Assembly: GCA_027067775.1 (NCBI GenBank)
Contig: JAMOVK010000033.1
Location: 1 to 54,396, forward strand
Length of the DNA: 54,396 nucleotides
From: Deltaproteobacteria bacterium
GTDB lineage: Bacteria > Desulfobacterota > Dissulfuribacteria > Dissulfuribacterales > QOAL01
Direction: 5' to 3'
Under the pieces are notes generated by a model. The model had not been told where the DNA came from and did no database searches. It was given only the letters and a program-made list of their open reading frames with translations. The position numbers and the translations under genes were made by a program. This document shows positions 52,694 to 54,396 of this stretch, in pieces. Every line of letters starts with the position of its first letter. Within the stretch, counting starts at the first letter, position 1.

Positions 52694-53453
52694 ACCTTGT
52701 ATAGATATCCATAATGGTAAGGTGAAACAGATTGTTGGCTCCACGTTATCTGACAGTAGGGTCAAAGATCTAAAGGAAAACTTTGTCTCGGATCACCCTC
52801 CTAGTTATTATTCGTCTCTTTTTAGAAGATACAATCTTACTGGTGGCCATATTATTATGTTAGGCCCGGGAAATGAAGAGGCTGCCCTTGACGCCCTGTC
52901 TGGCTGGCCTTACGGCATGCAGATAGGAGGAGGCATCAACATTGATAACGCCAGATATTGGCTGGACAGGGGAGCAAGCCACGTAATAGTAACATCCTTT
53001 GTCTTTTACAAGGGTCACATAGACATGGACAGACTCAAAAGGCTTGAGAAGCTGGTTGGCAAAGAGAGGCTGGTGCTGGATCTAAGTTGTCGCAAAAGAG
53101 AGGGCAGATACTTTATAGTAACAGACAGATGGCAAAAGTTTACCCATGAAGAGATAACCCCGCAGTGTCTTGAGACCCTAAGCCGTTACTGTAGCGAATT
53201 TTTGGTCCACGGCGTAGATGTGGAGGGAAAATGTCAGGGCGTGGATCTCCTTTTAGTAGAAATGCTTGCAGAATTCTCTCCTATTCCTACCACATATGCA
53301 GGAGGAGCAAGGTCGATTGAAGATGCCGTCTCTGTAAAAGACAAGGGTAAAGACAGAATAGACCTTACCATTGGAAGTGCCCTTGACATATTTGGCGGCA
53401 AGGGAGTCACTCTGGAACAAATAGTTGCATTTAACATGAAGGTTGGGGCCTGA
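52683..53453 (+). CDS. hisA: HisA isomerase of the eukaryote-like type
   Basis: Converts ProFAR to PRFAR in histidine synthesis; a 256-residue TIM barrel. The sequence RPCIDIHNGKVKQIVGSTL, NFVSDHPPSYYSSLF, MQIGGGINIDNARYWLDRGA, LVLDLSCRKREGRYFIVTD, LVHGVDVEGKCQGVD and IGSALDIFGGKGV follow yeast His6 and plant HISN3 far more than standard bacterial HisA. The ATG at 52683 is preferred; a GTG three codons upstream is possible. It overlaps the end of metF by 11 bases and ends 23 bases inside the convergent cbiO gene. No other his gene is nearby. Confidence 0.9.
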   Translation: MKIRPCIDIHNGKVKQIVGSTLSDSRVKDLKENFVSDHPPSYYSSLFRRYNLTGGHIIMLGPGNEEAALDALSGWPYGMQIGGGINIDNARYWLDRGASHVIVTSFVFYKGHIDMDRLKRLEKLVGKERLVLDLSCRKREGRYFIVTDRWQKFTHEEITPQCLETLSRYCSEFLVHGVDVEGKCQGVDLLLVEMLAEFSPIPTTYAGGARSIEDAVSVKDKGKDRIDLTIGSALDIFGGKGVTLEQIVAFNMKVGA

Positions 53454-54105
53454 GTCTGCCGTCTTTTAATAGCAACGTCCTGTTTACCATATGTTCAATA
53501 AGGTGAGGTAGATGGGTTATTATGATAAAGGCATCAAAATCTTCATCTTGGATCACAGAAAGGAACCTCTCCACTGCCCTGTTTTCAAGCCCTGCCATGG
53601 GTTCATCCAGCAGCAAGATCCTGGGCTTCATGGCGATTACAGATGCTAGGGCAACAAGCTTTTTCTCTCCTCCGGAAAGCTCGTATGGCACCCTTCTTTC
53701 AAGATGTGCTATCCCCAACCGCTCAAGGCATTGCCTAGATATCTCTAGGGCCTCTTTCCGTGGCATCCCAAGGTTCAAGGGCCCAAAGGATACGTCTTCT
53801 ATAACAGAGGGAGAAAAAAGCTGGTCATCAGGATCTTGAAAAAGAAGGCCTATCTTGCGTCTAGGCTCCTGAAAATCCTTTTCTCTAACACACCTCTTGC
53901 CAAAGATATTTATGGAACCACTAACAGGAGGTATGAGTCCAAGCATAATATGAAACAATGTCGTTTTTCCTGCCCCGTTTCCTCCAAGAAGAGCAATCCT
54001 GTCTCCCTTGTTGACTTCCAGGCTTACACCAGACAGCACCAAACCACAGTTTGGATATCCAAAAGAGATATCTTTCAGTTGTATAAGAGGCAATTTCCAC
54101 TCCAT
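53431..54105 (-). CDS. cbiO: Cobalt/nickel ECF transporter ATPase
   Basis: ATPase of a group I ECF importer for Co2+ or Ni2+; 224 residues. An ABC domain with Walker A LLGGNGAGKTTLFHIMLGLI, Q-loop IGLLFQDPDDQLFSPSVIED (the DPDDQLF phrase is typical of ECF ATPases), signature YELSGGEKKLVALASVIA and Walker B ILLLDEPMAGLE. Its ATG lies 31 bases inside the end of cbiQ, so they are coupled. Cobalt would feed cobalamin synthesis and nickel would feed hydrogenases; the metal cannot be assigned from this subunit. Confidence 0.93.
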   Translation of the reverse strand: MEWKLPLIQLKDISFGYPNCGLVLSGVSLEVNKGDRIALLGGNGAGKTTLFHIMLGLIPPVSGSINIFGKRCVREKDFQEPRRKIGLLFQDPDDQLFSPSVIEDVSFGPLNLGMPRKEALEISRQCLERLGIAHLERRVPYELSGGEKKLVALASVIAMKPRILLLDEPMAGLENRAVERFLSVIQDEDFDAFIIITHLPHLIEHMVNRTLLLKDGRLRPQPSC

Positions 54106-54396
54106 TCAATACTCAAAAGGCAAAGACCAAAAGTCAGTATGACTGCAATCAAAATCAGATCTTCCCTTCCAAATTTAAAATGAGACAAGAGCCAAAAGGT
54201 ACCGTTAAATCCCCTGCATACCATGGCCCAGTAAACTCTTTGCCCCCTGTCATAGCTTCTGACAAAAAGAGTCCCCAAGATATTTGCATAGGTCTTATAT
54301 GTAAAAAGATTGGTCCCGGGCCTGAACCCTCTTAGCAAAGCAGCCCTTTTTATTCTAAGATACTCGTCTTCTAGTACATGGAGATAACGCCAGGAA
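54075..54396 (-). CDS. cbiQ: Cobalt/nickel ECF transporter transmembrane subunit (partial)
   Basis: The minus strand is open from the right edge to a TGA at 54075, giving the last 106 residues of a CbiQ-type T component. It shows RAALLRGFRPGTNLFTYKTY, LGTLFVRSYDRGQRVYWAMV and CRGFNG, which include the two coupling-helix Ala/Arg-Gly motifs (AALLRG and AMVCRGF) that contact the ATPases. A C-terminal hydrophobic helix (DLILIAVILTFGLCLLSIEW) ends it. The start lies outside the window, where cbiM/cbiN or nikMN are expected. Confidence 0.9.
   Translation of the reverse strand, partial: SWRYLHVLEDEYLRIKRAALLRGFRPGTNLFTYKTYANILGTLFVRSYDRGQRVYWAMVCRGFNGTFWLLSHFKFGREDLILIAVILTFGLCLLSIEWSGNCLLYN

Noticed and set aside
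1-54396. tRNA, rRNA, CRISPR arrays, insertion sequences, prophage or plasmid functions
   Set aside because: Gaps are short and none showed cloverleaf, repeat-spacer, transposase or terminal inverted-repeat structure.
1-54396. Selenoprotein interrupted by in-frame TGA
   Set aside because: SelB prompted the search, but no recognised gene here is split at a TGA with homology continuing beyond; the break near 1472 is TAG.

Overview
The window is protein-coding almost throughout. It comes from a Gram-negative, respiring, probably anaerobic bacterium: it encodes TamA, TolC, Mla, an outer-membrane porin, periplasmic multiheme cytochromes c and a NapC-type quinol dehydrogenase. The monomeric-type nap set (napC, napM, napA, napD, napG, napH), SelB, a MetF fused to a MetV-like domain and an iron-sulfur flavoprotein suggest a Desulfobacterota-type organism (sulfate-reducer or sulfur-disproportionator relatives). 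That placement is inference from gene content, not a phylogenetic result. No tRNA, rRNA, CRISPR array, insertion sequence or prophage was recognised. No intergenic stretch exceeds about 240 bases.

Layout. 1-1413 (-): partial tamA, preceded by a possible broken small gene. 1643-3535 (+): MscS/MscK-type channel. 3772-10245 (+): a complete tripartite exporter operon (TolC, HlyD-type adaptor, double ABC ATPase, two ABC-2 permeases). 10265-14775 (-): MFS exporter, hemB, an atypical receiver protein and a ClpX-like AAA+ ATPase. 14915-19982 (+): guaA and dnaE.

19986-22584 (-) is a regulatory operon of cupin, heme-c sensor kinase and OmpR-type regulator. It is divergent from a respiratory cluster at 22778-31584 (+): napC, an octaheme HAO-family cytochrome, an outer-membrane porin, napM, napA, an unrecognised secreted protein, napD, napG and napH. 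Read as a unit, napGH and napC pass quinol electrons to periplasmic NapA (nitrate to nitrite) through NapM. The octaheme protein is placed to reduce nitrite or hydroxylamine further. No NrfA is seen here, so this is a candidate periplasmic nitrate-to-ammonium module in which an HAO-family enzyme replaces NrfA. Three hairpins followed by T-runs lie between genes of the cluster and probably set relative expression.

31678-32346 (+): YkgJ-type cysteine-cluster protein. 32347-35383 (-): DUF2892 protein, K+ channel with RCK domain and phosphoglucose isomerase. 35411-38897 (-): ferredoxin followed by the Mla phospholipid-transport genes mlaE, mlaF, mlaD and mlaC. This MlaF carries an extra C-terminal degenerate GGDEF-like domain. 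39018-42741 (-): flavoprotein, RmlC-like cupin and a large PAS hybrid kinase. 42945-53453 (+): a housekeeping run of class A PBP, holB, ricT, metG, selB, a metF fusion and a eukaryote-type hisA. 53431-54396 (-): cbiO and partial cbiQ of a cobalt/nickel ECF transporter.
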